Below are positions 25,353 through 32,523 of a DNA stretch of 36,899 nucleotides, in pieces. Source of the DNA: Thermodesulfatator autotrophicus (lineage in GTDB: Bacteria; Desulfobacterota; Thermodesulfobacteria; Thermodesulfobacteriales; Thermodesulfatatoraceae). Position 1 is the first letter of the stretch. Each line of letters begins with the position of its first letter. Under the pieces are notes generated by a model. That model was given only the letters and a program-made list of their open reading frames with translations, did not search any database and was not told the origin of the DNA. The position numbers and the translations under genes are program-made. The DNA lies in assembly GCF_001642325.1 (NCBI RefSeq), contig NZ_LSFI01000029.1, positions 1 to 36,899 of the forward strand, read 5' to 3'.

Positions 25353-25817
25353 TTACGGAGTAATGATGGGGGATTCTCCGTTTTCAATTTCTACTACTTT
25401 GATATAAAAAGTAACCGTTTCTCCAGCAAGTGGTGGATTGAGATCAAGGGTTAAGTTTTCTTCATCAATGTTGGTTATAGTGGCGGGAACAGTAACTTCC
25501 CCCTGTTCTGTATTGAATACCAGGTTTAACATCATGCCTACCTGCGGTTCAGTATCAAGGGATAAGGCATCTTTTGGAACCACTTTTACCAGCCTTTCAT
25601 CTCTTTCACCAAAGGCTTTGTCAGGGGAGAGGGTAACTTCTTTTTCCTCGCCTTCAGCCATGCCTATCACGGCTTCGGAAAGACCAGGGATGATTTCAGG
25701 AGAGCCCACTTGAAACTGAAAAGGAGGCCCGCCTTCTGTGCTTTCAAAGACTTCACCATTGGCTAATTTGCCTACACAATGAATGCTTACTACATCACCT
25801 AACTTAACTTTACGCAT
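25353..25817 (-). CDS. FKBP-type peptidyl-prolyl isomerase, SlyD-like
   Basis: 154 residues without a signal peptide, so cytoplasmic. The FKBP core is interrupted by the chaperone flap typical of SlyD-type proteins: GDVVSIHCVGKLANGEVFEST, PEIIPGLSEAVIGMAEGEEKEVTLSPDKAFGERDE, then the inserted region and the final LNPPLAGETVTFYIKVVEIE. The His/Cys-rich metal tail of E. coli SlyD is missing. It should speed proline isomerisation and act as a folding helper. AAGGAG precedes the ATG. The 108-bp gap upstream suggests its own promoter. Confidence 0.93.
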   Translation of the reverse strand: MRKVKLGDVVSIHCVGKLANGEVFESTEGGPPFQFQVGSPEIIPGLSEAVIGMAEGEEKEVTLSPDKAFGERDERLVKVVPKDALSLDTEPQVGMMLNLVFNTEQGEVTVPATITNIDEENLTLDLNPPLAGETVTFYIKVVEIENGESPIITP

Positions 25818-25925
25818 AAATATAACTCCTTCAAAAATTATTCGTGAAGGAAACTAAGGTTAGGTGGGCCTTAGCATCCCTCTCAAAACAAGATAGCATA
25901 AGTCTAGAAATAAAAAAAGAAAAAA

Positions 25926-26423
25926 TTAAGTTTGTTCTGTTAGGATTGTTTTGATGCGTTCAAGCAGTTGGAAGAGATAAAAAGCTTCTTCGTCAAAGGC
26001 ATCCTGAATTTGCCTAATCTTAGAAAGTCCAAGGGCATCTTTTAATTCAGGACAGATAAAGTTACGACAAATCAAAGGTCGTACTTTTAAAACACAGCCG
26101 TTTGGCCCGAGAAAAAAACAGCCCTTAGCCAGGTGCCGCGAAGAAGGTATTTTTACGCCTAACACTAGATTGGCTAAAAGAAGGGCTTCTTCACACTCAA
26201 ATTCCATACCTTTACCACAGCAAGAAAGAGCGGCCTGGCCGCATTCCTGACAAAATAGGGCAGCACCTGTTTTTTGCATAATTTTTTGGACCCGGACAAA
26301 GGCTTTTTGGTGCTTTTCCAGGTAGGAGTTGATCTCTAGGTCCTCTTTTAGAAGACGCCCATATTTTTGCCAGGTCTCAGCGAGATTAGCCAACAATCTG
26401 GCTAAAACTTCTGCGTCTTTCAC
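25926..26423 (-). CDS. Cysteine-cluster protein (YkgJ-like)
   Basis: 165 residues, GTG start directly after the DUF1015 stop. Two cysteine groups stand out: CQECGQAALSCCGKGMEFEC in the middle and GCFFLGPNGCVLKVRPLICRNFIC further on. This resembles the CxxC...CC and GC...C...RPxxCR pattern of the YkgJ (zinc- or iron-chelating) family. The first 40 residues are helical. The protein probably binds a metal or an Fe-S cluster; no reaction is known. Coupling to the DUF1015 gene suggests a shared task. Confidence 0.65.
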   Translation of the reverse strand: MKDAEVLARLLANLAETWQKYGRLLKEDLEINSYLEKHQKAFVRVQKIMQKTGAALFCQECGQAALSCCGKGMEFECEEALLLANLVLGVKIPSSRHLAKGCFFLGPNGCVLKVRPLICRNFICPELKDALGLSKIRQIQDAFDEEAFYLFQLLERIKTILTEQT

Positions 26424-27710
26424 CTAACAGGGTGGGCCTTTTTCAGGCGAGATTTCAAAAAATACCGTGCCAGTTAATATCTTGGGATGAAAATATGTAG
26501 ATTTGTGAGGCATTACTGTTCCCGCCTGAGATACTTCTTCTAAGGCCAACACTGGAGTGGGAGCCAGGAGAAAACCAAAGGTATTCCCTTTTGCTTTGCT
26601 GATAACTTCATTTGCCCAGGGGATAAAGCGAGCCTTGCCCTGAACTTTAAGGGCAGCTTCGTCAATCCCTAAAGCTTCTTTCATTACCCAGGTGAAAAGA
26701 GATACAGGTAGTTTGGCTACAGGGGCAGGAAATACTTCTTTTGCTTTTTGGACTTTTTCTGCTTCCAGCTCAAATAGATAAGCTTTCCCATTGTTTATAA
26801 ATACAAATTGGTGTGGCTTAAGCTCGTTTACATAAACGGCAAGTTTTTCAGTAGGTACATCTATTTGGGAAATTTGGCCCCAAGATTTAAGTTTTTGTTC
26901 AATATCTGTGAGAGAAAGAGAAAGGGTTAAAAGCCGGTGAGTGGGGAGCACCAAAAGACCTGGTTCTTCAAAAGGACAGAGATACATCATCATGTAATGG
27001 AAACATCGTGGCGGATTGGCGCCATATTTTTCTTCCATCTCTTTCATGAAGCGCAGGGCGGTGGTGTAGCGATGGTGCCCGTCAGCAATGTAAAGCGGCC
27101 CCTGGGCGATAGTTTGTTGAACTGTTTTTATGGCTTCTTCGTCATTAACCTGGAGAAGTTCATGGGTAAAACCCTGAGGGTCTTTTGCCCGGCAAAGTGG
27201 CTTTGCTTCTTTTTCTAGCACTTTGAGGCTTGTCAAAGCCTTGTCATGGTAGAGGCAAAATATCTGGCTAAACTGGGCGTGAGTAGCCCTTAAGAGTTTT
27301 AGTCGGTCCTCAGTAACTTTATCAAAGGTCTTTTCGTGAGGGAGAATTTTCTTGCTTTTCCAGGGAGCCAAACGCACCAGGCTTATGAAGCCCCTTCTGG
27401 TTAACAGTTTCCCTTCCCACTCAAAATGAAGGAGATATAGGTAAATTGAAGGCTTTTCTTCACGAATGAGTATGCCTTCTTGGCGCCAGCGATTCCAGAA
27501 TTCCCTGGCCCGGGTGTAGCGGTTTTCATCTTGATTATCAGTGGAAAGTATTTCTCCAAGTTCCAGGTGAAAAACATTATAAGGGCTCTTTTTAAGATAG
27601 TTTTCCTGCTCTTCAGGAGAGACCACGTCATAAGGAGGGGCCAGGACATCTTCTAAACGAACCTTTTCCAGATTATATCGCCAGCCATAAAAAGGTTTTA
27701 TTTCGTTCAT
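26424..27710 (-). CDS. DUF1015 family protein
   Basis: 428 residues. Family marks are the start IKPFYGWRYN, APPYDVVSPEEQENY, NVFHLELGE and the central LYIADGHHRYTTALRF, a DGHHR motif reminiscent of the DGHRR motif of ParB-like nucleotide-binding proteins. It is widespread in anaerobes, often near serine or amino-acid genes, but I cannot state a reaction. A promoter is plausible on the minus strand: TTGACG (27749-27744), a 17-bp spacer and TAGCTA. That -35 box lies inside the left 19-bp repeat of the neighbouring cassette. Confidence 0.9.
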   Translation of the reverse strand: MNEIKPFYGWRYNLEKVRLEDVLAPPYDVVSPEEQENYLKKSPYNVFHLELGEILSTDNQDENRYTRAREFWNRWRQEGILIREEKPSIYLYLLHFEWEGKLLTRRGFISLVRLAPWKSKKILPHEKTFDKVTEDRLKLLRATHAQFSQIFCLYHDKALTSLKVLEKEAKPLCRAKDPQGFTHELLQVNDEEAIKTVQQTIAQGPLYIADGHHRYTTALRFMKEMEEKYGANPPRCFHYMMMYLCPFEEPGLLVLPTHRLLTLSLSLTDIEQKLKSWGQISQIDVPTEKLAVYVNELKPHQFVFINNGKAYLFELEAEKVQKAKEVFPAPVAKLPVSLFTWVMKEALGIDEAALKVQGKARFIPWANEVISKAKGNTFGFLLAPTPVLALEEVSQAGTVMPHKSTYFHPKILTGTVFFEISPEKGPPC

Positions 27711-27734
27711 GACAGGTGCTTAGCTACTATAGGT

Positions 27735-27753
27735 TTTAAAATTCGTCAACTTT
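27735..27753. repeat. Left 19-bp direct repeat flanking the PIN cassette
   Basis: TTTAAAATTCGTCAACTTT, identical to 28878-28896. It lies between the DUF1015 start and the cassette promoter. Read on the minus strand it contains TTGACG, the likely -35 box of the DUF1015 gene. Confidence 0.75.
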
Positions 27754-27780
27754 ATGATGTTTAGCAAAAGAAATTTTTGA

Positions 27781-27802
27781 TAGTCTAAAAATTGACAGAC
27801 TA
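27781..27802. promoter_or_regulatory. Palindrome overlapping the cassette -35 box (operator candidate)
   Basis: TAGTCT (27781-27786) and AGACTA (27797-27802) are inverted repeats separated by 10 bp and enclose the TTGACA box. This placement would suit repression by a dimeric regulator encoded in the cassette. Confidence 0.4.
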
Positions 27803-27819
27803 ATTTTTTGTTCTATACT
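27792..27819 (+). promoter_or_regulatory. Near-consensus sigma-70 promoter of the PIN cassette
   Basis: TTGACA (27792-27797), a 16-bp spacer and TATACT (27814-27819). A start near 27826 would put AGGAG (27838-27842) and ATG 27850 shortly downstream. It is the best promoter match in the window. Confidence 0.7.
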
Positions 27820-27849
27820 AAAATCAGATCTAAATTTAGGAGTGTGATT

Positions 27850-28005
27850 ATGATTGAAGAAAGAGACGGAAAAGAAGGAAAGATGTGCCCAACTTGTAGA
27901 GAATGGAAGCCTTTAGAAGAGTTTCCCCGGGATAGAACGAAAGGTGAATCCCAGGGATATAGACACTGTCGGTGTAAGGAGTGTCACAAAGAGAAACGAA
28001 AATAA
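27850..28005 (+). CDS. Small zinc-finger protein
   Basis: 51 residues, first gene of the AT-rich cassette. AGGAG lies 7 bp before ATG 27850; the upstream in-frame TTG at 27808 overlaps the promoter and is rejected. The sequence has a CPTC motif, a 20-residue loop with EWKPLEEFPRDR, and HCRCKEC near the end, so one zinc ribbon is likely. This CxxC...CxxC layout with a W-x(5)-F spacer occurs in small phage and HNH-associated proteins. The C-terminus is very basic (HKEKRK), which suggests nucleic-acid binding. It could be a regulator of the cassette. Function unknown. Confidence 0.75.
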   Translation: MIEERDGKEGKMCPTCREWKPLEEFPRDRTKGESQGYRHCRCKECHKEKRK

Positions 28006-28021
28006 AAATAGGGGGACTCAA

Positions 28022-28381
28022 GTGAAAAAAATTAGTAGTCCACGAGCAATAAAAACCTGTTATATTGCCCAGATCAAAGAAGAAATGGGGTTAAAACCTA
28101 AAAATCGCCGTGCCGCTAATAGAAAAGGTGAGCATAGAAGGGTGAAAACTCCTGACTACCTTAAACCTATCTTAAAAGAAGCTTTTAACATATTATTGGC
28201 AGAAAAAGGCACAATACCATCTTATAAAGAAGTACAGCAAAAAGCTTTTGAAATTCTCAAAAAAAGAGAAGAATTTAATATTACTGAAAAGTACTTTGCC
28301 TTTTTAGAGATCAGTGAAGATGACAAAAACTTTGTTGAAAAGATAGCTGAATCAGAAGAAATCTTTTACGAAGAGGTATAG
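28022..28381 (+). CDS. Unknown protein upstream of PIN gene, antitoxin candidate
   Basis: About 119 residues from GTG 28022, which has GGGGG 7-11 bp upstream; the reading frame extends to 27944, but that would overlap the zinc-finger gene. I do not recognise a family. The N-terminal half is strongly basic (KPKNRRAANRKGEHRRVK), then a helical middle (PILKEAFNILLAEKGTIPSYKEV) and a very acidic C-terminus (EISEDDKNFVEKIAESEE). Basic DNA-binding plus acidic toxin-binding ends are common in antitoxins, and it stands 6 bp before a PIN-domain gene, the usual VapB position. It is longer than typical VapB. Confidence 0.65.
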   Translation: MKKISSPRAIKTCYIAQIKEEMGLKPKNRRAANRKGEHRRVKTPDYLKPILKEAFNILLAEKGTIPSYKEVQQKAFEILKKREEFNITEKYFAFLEISEDDKNFVEKIAESEEIFYEEV

Positions 28382-28387
28382 TTTTAC

Positions 28388-28882
28388 GTGGAAATAAAAA
28401 AGCTTTATAGAAAGAAAGTTATGGTTGATGCTAATGCTTTTATTTACTTTTTTACCGGGCAAAGTAACGAACTTACCAAAAATATATTTCAACTAGCTGA
28501 AAAGAATTATCTGACACTTATTACGACTATAAGAATTGTTGACGAAGTATGCTTTAAAGTGATGATGATTTCAGCTAGAACAAAACTTGGATTAAAGGCA
28601 AATATACTTGAGAAAATAAAAAGAGACAAAGAAAAAATGAAAATATTAGCAAAAGATGTGCAAAAAGTTGCTGGATTTATAACTCAATTAAAAATTGACG
28701 TTAAGGAAATATCTTTTAAGGAAGTTCAAAAGCTTCCTTTATTTATGGAAAAGTATGGACTTTTTGGTAATGATGCTTTGATTTTGGCTATTATGGAAAA
28801 ATATAACTTAAAATATCTACTTTCTTCGGATAAAGATTTTGATCTTGTAAATTTTGTCAGGAGAATAGATCCCAAAGTTTAA
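28388..28882 (+). CDS. PIN-domain protein, VapC-like ribonuclease toxin candidate
   Basis: 164 residues, GTG start. The PIN acidic residues are recognisable: Asp14 in MVDANAFIYFF, Glu53 in RIVDEV, Asp129 in GNDALILAIM, and Asp148/Asp150 in LLSSDKDFD. PIN proteins of this kind cut RNA, often tRNA, with a metal ion, and are usually paired with a neutralising partner encoded just upstream. The protein is richer in Lys and Ile than its neighbours and the DNA is AT-rich, consistent with transfer. The TAA stop lies inside the right 19-bp direct repeat. Toxicity is inferred; a housekeeping PIN nuclease is the alternative. Confidence 0.85.
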   Translation: MEIKKLYRKKVMVDANAFIYFFTGQSNELTKNIFQLAEKNYLTLITTIRIVDEVCFKVMMISARTKLGLKANILEKIKRDKEKMKILAKDVQKVAGFITQLKIDVKEISFKEVQKLPLFMEKYGLFGNDALILAIMEKYNLKYLLSSDKDFDLVNFVRRIDPKV

Positions 28883-28896
28883 AATTCGTCAACTTT
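28878..28896. repeat. Right 19-bp direct repeat flanking the PIN cassette
   Basis: Identical to 27735-27753 in the same orientation, 1143 bp apart. It includes the stop codon of the PIN gene. Flanking bases differ on both sides, so the identity ends exactly at 19 bp. Confidence 0.75.
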
Positions 28897-28976
28897 TCCT
28901 TGCTTTATATTGAGGTTGGGCTTAACTTAAAAACAAACCGCCCTGAAACAATTTATTCCAAGAAAAGGGGGCTAAA

Positions 28977-29624
28977 ATGGATCTGCAACAAGGGCTTTAT
29001 CTGGCAGGGATAGTTGCAGCAGCTTTTTTTGTTATCCTGGTTATCTTTTTGTTAAGCTTTATTTCTCGGCTGAAAAATACCTTAAATGAAGTGGACCGCA
29101 CTCTTTCAGACACCTTAAATCTCTTGCGTGATGTTGAGCTAGAAGTTAAGCCTGTTCTAGTTAATGCCCGAGAAACTTTAGATAACGTTGGTCATCTGGC
29201 CAAACGTATAGACCGTTTAGCTGACGAAGTCTCTATCCTTCCGCCAGCTATAAAAGAACTTTTATCTGATTTGCAAGAAATTTTGAGAGATGTAGCTGAT
29301 GAACTCAAAGAAACAGTCGGAAAAGTCGGCACATTTTTTGAGAAAACAACCGAGCGGGTAGAAAAAGATATTCCAGAAGTAATAAATGAGGTAGAAATCT
29401 TGGTCAGAGAATTAAACCAGATTGTGGAGGATATAAAGTTAAAAGTGGCCAAGACCGAAGAGTTATTTAAAGCGGTAGAAGAAACAGGAAAGGCCAGCCG
29501 TTTGGTGGCAGAAATTATATCAAAAAACGTGGCTGAGGCCGCAATAGAAGTAGCGGCAGTAGCCAAAGGTCTTCAAGTGGCCTTAAAAACTTTTAAAAAG
29601 AAAATACCCCAGGAGGTGAGATAA
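28977..29624 (+). CDS. DUF948-like membrane-anchored coiled-coil protein
   Basis: 215 residues. One N-terminal membrane helix (about 7-30, IVAAAFFVILVIFLLSF) is followed by long heptad-like amphipathic helices rich in Leu, Val, Glu and Lys up to the basic C-terminus (KTFKKKIPQEVR). This layout fits DUF948/MCP-like envelope proteins of unknown function. AAGAAAAGGGGG precedes the ATG. The next gene begins 1 bp after the stop and encodes a YtxH-like protein, a common pairing. A structural or stress role in the envelope is likely but not proven. Confidence 0.8.
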   Translation: MDLQQGLYLAGIVAAAFFVILVIFLLSFISRLKNTLNEVDRTLSDTLNLLRDVELEVKPVLVNARETLDNVGHLAKRIDRLADEVSILPPAIKELLSDLQEILRDVADELKETVGKVGTFFEKTTERVEKDIPEVINEVEILVRELNQIVEDIKLKVAKTEELFKAVEETGKASRLVAEIISKNVAEAAIEVAAVAKGLQVALKTFKKKIPQEVR

Positions 29625-29625
29625 T

Positions 29626-30054
29626 ATGGAAGAAAAAAGGTTTTCTTTTACTACGGTAGCCGCTTCTTTTTTTCTTGGAGGAGTAGTAGGGGCAGGCTTA
29701 GCCCTTTTCTTAGCCCCTAAACCTGGCCGAGAAATAAGAGAAGAGTTAAAAGAAACCACAGAAGAACTTCGCGAAAAAGCTCGCATGGCAGCGGAAGAAG
29801 CCCGCTTAAAGCTTATATCCACCAAGGAAGAGCTTGAAGAAAAGGCCGAAGAAGTTAAGTCTAAACTTGAGGAAAAGACTGAGGAACTAAAAGAAGAATT
29901 AAAAGAAAAGGCCGAAGAGGTGGTAGTTAAAAGTAAAGAAGTGCTGGAAGAGAAGACATCCACTTTGCGTGAAGCTATAGAAGCTGGCAAAGAAGCCATG
30001 GAAAAAGAAAAAGAGAGACTTTTGGCCAAGATAAAAAAAGAAGAAACGGTTTAA
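29626..30054 (+). CDS. YtxH-like protein
   Basis: 142 residues. The YtxH signature is clear: an N-terminal membrane segment with glycines ([27 protein letters not shown]), followed by about 100 residues of highly charged helix with repeated [10 protein letters not shown] units, similar to LEA-like or coiled-coil stress proteins. AGGAGGTGA precedes the ATG. YtxH in Bacillus is a general-stress protein. The last 4 bp overlap the 3' end of nadK on the opposite strand. Confidence 0.88.
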   Translation: MEEKRFSFTTVAASFFLGGVVGAGLALFLAPKPGREIREELKETTEELREKARMAAEEARLKLISTKEELEEKAEEVKSKLEEKTEELKEELKEKAEEVVVKSKEVLEEKTSTLREAIEAGKEAMEKEKERLLAKIKKEETV

Positions 30055-30851
30055 ACCTTGAGTTCGGCCCAGCCGAGTTTGATTCTCAAAATTTCAAAGT
30101 AGTCTCGCGTCGGGGACTTTATCAGTTTCAAGGTCCTCGGCGCTTTTTTGATTTTTAGTTCATCTTCATGGGAAAGAATAAAATTAATGTGTCCGTCAAT
30201 AATAGTGTGAACTTCTTCGGCTTCATAGAGAAGTTTTGCTGATAAGTCCTTGTTGGCAGGAATAACGATTGGCCTGGCACTAAGCATAAAAGGGCAAATA
30301 GGAGTTAAAATAAAATTGTCACTCTGGGGATGAACAATAGGCCCACCTGCAGAAAGATTGTAGGCGGTTGAGCCTGTGGGGGTAGAGATAATTAAACCGT
30401 CTCCGTGGTAAACACTTAAAAGGCTACCTTCACAGTCAACTTTTATATGAATCATGAGGCCAAGAGGCCCTTTGATTATAGCCACTTCGTTTAAGGCTAT
30501 ATACTCTTCAGCCCCTCTAAAAACTTGTAGCACCAAACGTTCTTCTATTTCATATGTTCCTTTGGCCAGGGCTTCAAAGGCCTTTTCTGCCTCATCTTCG
30601 GTTATTTCTGTGAGAAATCCGAGCCTTCCTAAATTTACTCCCAGAAGAGGGACATCAAATTTGTAGGCAATGGGGGCAGCCCGCAGGAAAGTCCCATCTC
30701 CTCCAAAGACCACTACCGCTATTACCTGGTGTTCTGGCTTGAGTTTCTCAATAACTTCTATTCCGTAAGCCTTAAATACCCGAAAAAGGCTTTCTTTGAG
30801 ACGGGCTGGAATAGAAACCCCTTTTTTGCTTATTAAAAGGACCTGGGGCAT
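30051..30851 (-). CDS. nadK: NAD kinase
   Basis: 266 residues from ATG 30851. A GTG five codons upstream is in frame, but GGAG is spaced for the ATG. The GGDG motif ([11 protein letters not shown]) and the [33 protein letters not shown] and LSARPIVIP blocks identify the enzyme, which phosphorylates NAD+ to NADP+. It is divergent from the glutamate synthase genes (110 bp between starts). NADPH supply and glutamate synthesis may thus be linked in space, though no shared control is visible. Confidence 0.96.
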   Translation of the reverse strand: MPQVLLISKKGVSIPARLKESLFRVFKAYGIEVIEKLKPEHQVIAVVVFGGDGTFLRAAPIAYKFDVPLLGVNLGRLGFLTEITEDEAEKAFEALAKGTYEIEERLVLQVFRGAEEYIALNEVAIIKGPLGLMIHIKVDCEGSLLSVYHGDGLIISTPTGSTAYNLSAGGPIVHPQSDNFILTPICPFMLSARPIVIPANKDLSAKLLYEAEEVHTIIDGHINFILSHEDELKIKKAPRTLKLIKSPTRDYFEILRIKLGWAELKV

Positions 30852-30901
30852 TTTTGTTATCTCCACTTTTTATGCTAGCATAAGAAAAATTTAGATAGAA
30901 C

Positions 30902-30930
30902 TTGAATTTTTTTAACATTTTTTGTAAGTT
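30902..30930 (+). promoter_or_regulatory. Possible promoter of the glutamate synthase-purM genes
   Basis: TTGAAT (30902-30907), a 17-bp spacer and TAAGTT (30925-30930). A start near 30937 would leave a 25-base leader before GTG 30962 with its GGGAGGA site. The -10 box is weak. Confidence 0.35.
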
Positions 30931-30961
30931 TGCCAACACACTTGATGATTGGGAGGACGAA

Positions 30962-32521
30962 GTGAACCCCCAAAAAGAGACTAAAGCCAAGCCAAAAAGA
31001 AAAAAGGTCCAATTCAGCAAGCTTTATCCCGATTTTTATATTGAGCGAGACTGGGATAAATGTATCAAATGTAAGCTCTGTATTCGCGAGTGTACCTACG
31101 AAGCTCACGGCTGGGACGATAAAAGGGAAACACTCACCGAAGATCATTCCAAGTGTGTCGGTTGTCATCGCTGTGAAGCCACCTGCCCCACAGGAGCTAT
31201 TGTTATCAAACATCATCCCAGCCGGTTTCGTGAACATGATACCTGGAAGCCGTGGTTTATAAAAAATGTATATAAACAGGCAGACACAGGCGGAGTGCTT
31301 TTGTCGGCTACAGGCTGTGCGGTTCCTTTCCGTAATTACTGGGATCACCTGGTATTAGACGCCTGTCAGGTAACGAATCCTCCTATAGATCCTCTACGCG
31401 AGCCCATGGAACTTCGCACCTATCTTGGGCCCAAACCTGATAAAGTGGAAGTAGTGCTTGAAAACGGAAAATATCATCTTAAACAAAAGCCTGGTCCGTG
31501 GATCAAGTTGGAAGTGCCCATCATGTTTGCTGCCATGTCTTACGGGGCCATAAGCCTGCATGTCCATCAGGGGCTGGCCCGAGCGGCTAAAGACTTAGGA
31601 ACTCTTTACAACACCGGTGAAGGCGGGCTTCACGCCTCCCTTTATGAATATGGCTCAAATACTGTTGTTCAGTGCGCCTCTGGGCGTTTTGGCCTGCATG
31701 TGGATTACTTAAACGCTGGGGTGGCTATTGAAATTAAGATTGGCCAGGGGGCCAAGCCGGGCATTGGTGGCCATCTACCAGGTGAAAAGGTTACTGAAGA
31801 AATTTCTAAAACCCGTATGATCCCTGTGGGTTCTGATGCTATCTCTCCGGCCCCCCATCACGATATTTACTCCATTGAAGACTTGCGCGGCTTGATATAC
31901 GCCCTCAAAGAGGCCACAGAGTATAAGAAGCTTGTGTTTGTGAAAATCGCCGCGGTACACAATGCTCCGGCCATTGCTTCTGGTATCGTGCGCGCTGGGG
32001 CTGATGCCGTCGTCCTTTGTGGTCTGCGCGGTGGCACCGGGGCAGCGCCCACTATGTTTAGAGATTACGTGGGTATTCCCATTGAGCTGGCTCTGGCGGC
32101 AGTTGATGAAAGGCTTCGCCAGGAAGGCATTCGTCACTGGGCCTCGCTCATTGTTTCTGGCGGTATTCGCTGTAGTGCCGACGTGGTTAAAGCCATAGCC
32201 CTGGGGGCAGATGCTGTCTATATCGGCACACCGGCCTTAATCGCCGTGGGTTGCACTATGTGTGGCCGCTGTTTTACCGGTAAGTGTCCCTGGGGTATAG
32301 CTACTAATAACCCGGAGCTCATCAAACGCCTTGACCCTGACACCGCTTACGAAAAGATATATAACCTGGTTCATGGCTGGGCTCATGAAATTCAGGAACT
32401 TTTAGGGGCTATGGGGCTTAACTCTATTGAAAGCCTTCGAGGTAACCGTGATAAACTGCGGGCCGTAGGGCTTAACGAAGTTGAACTCAGAATCCTGGGT
32501 GTAAAACACGCGGGAGAATAG
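30962..32521 (+). CDS. Glutamate synthase FMN-domain subunit with N-terminal ferredoxin domain (archaeal type)
   Basis: 519 residues from GTG 30962, chosen for its GGGAGGACG site; the frame reaches back to TTG 30902. Two 4Fe-4S motifs come first: Cys34, Cys37, Cys40, Cys44 (CIKCKLCIREC) and Cys65, Cys68, Cys71, Cys75 (CVGCHRCEATC). The rest is the FMN-binding glutamate synthase barrel: AAMSYGAISLHVHQGLARAA, NTGEGG, QGAKPGIGGHLPGEKV, DAVVLCGLRGGTGAAP and a late CTMCGRCFTGKCPWG cluster. It reduces 2-iminoglutarate from 2-oxoglutarate and ammonia to glutamate. The other two functional parts are encoded by the next two genes. Confidence 0.95.
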   Translation: MNPQKETKAKPKRKKVQFSKLYPDFYIERDWDKCIKCKLCIRECTYEAHGWDDKRETLTEDHSKCVGCHRCEATCPTGAIVIKHHPSRFREHDTWKPWFIKNVYKQADTGGVLLSATGCAVPFRNYWDHLVLDACQVTNPPIDPLREPMELRTYLGPKPDKVEVVLENGKYHLKQKPGPWIKLEVPIMFAAMSYGAISLHVHQGLARAAKDLGTLYNTGEGGLHASLYEYGSNTVVQCASGRFGLHVDYLNAGVAIEIKIGQGAKPGIGGHLPGEKVTEEISKTRMIPVGSDAISPAPHHDIYSIEDLRGLIYALKEATEYKKLVFVKIAAVHNAPAIASGIVRAGADAVVLCGLRGGTGAAPTMFRDYVGIPIELALAAVDERLRQEGIRHWASLIVSGGIRCSADVVKAIALGADAVYIGTPALIAVGCTMCGRCFTGKCPWGIATNNPELIKRLDPDTAYEKIYNLVHGWAHEIQELLGAMGLNSIESLRGNRDKLRAVGLNEVELRILGVKHAGE

Positions 32522-32523
32522 AT

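Noticed and set aside
27808-27849. N-terminal extension of the zinc-finger gene from TTG 27808
   Set aside because: The extension overlaps the -10 box of the near-consensus promoter, and AGGAG is spaced for ATG 27850.
29583-30029. 148-codon Ser-rich minus-strand open frame
   Set aside because: Antisense shadow of the Glu/Lys-rich YtxH-like gene, with no independent support.
30902-30961. N-terminal extension of the glutamate synthase FMN subunit from TTG 30902
   Set aside because: No ribosome site there, while GGGAGGA stands just before GTG 30962; the TTG is better read as part of a -35 box.
30875-31348. 157-codon open frame on the minus strand opposite the glutamate synthase ferredoxin region
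   Set aside because: It is a shadow of the conserved 4Fe-4S coding region; the cysteine clusters are clearly on the plus strand.
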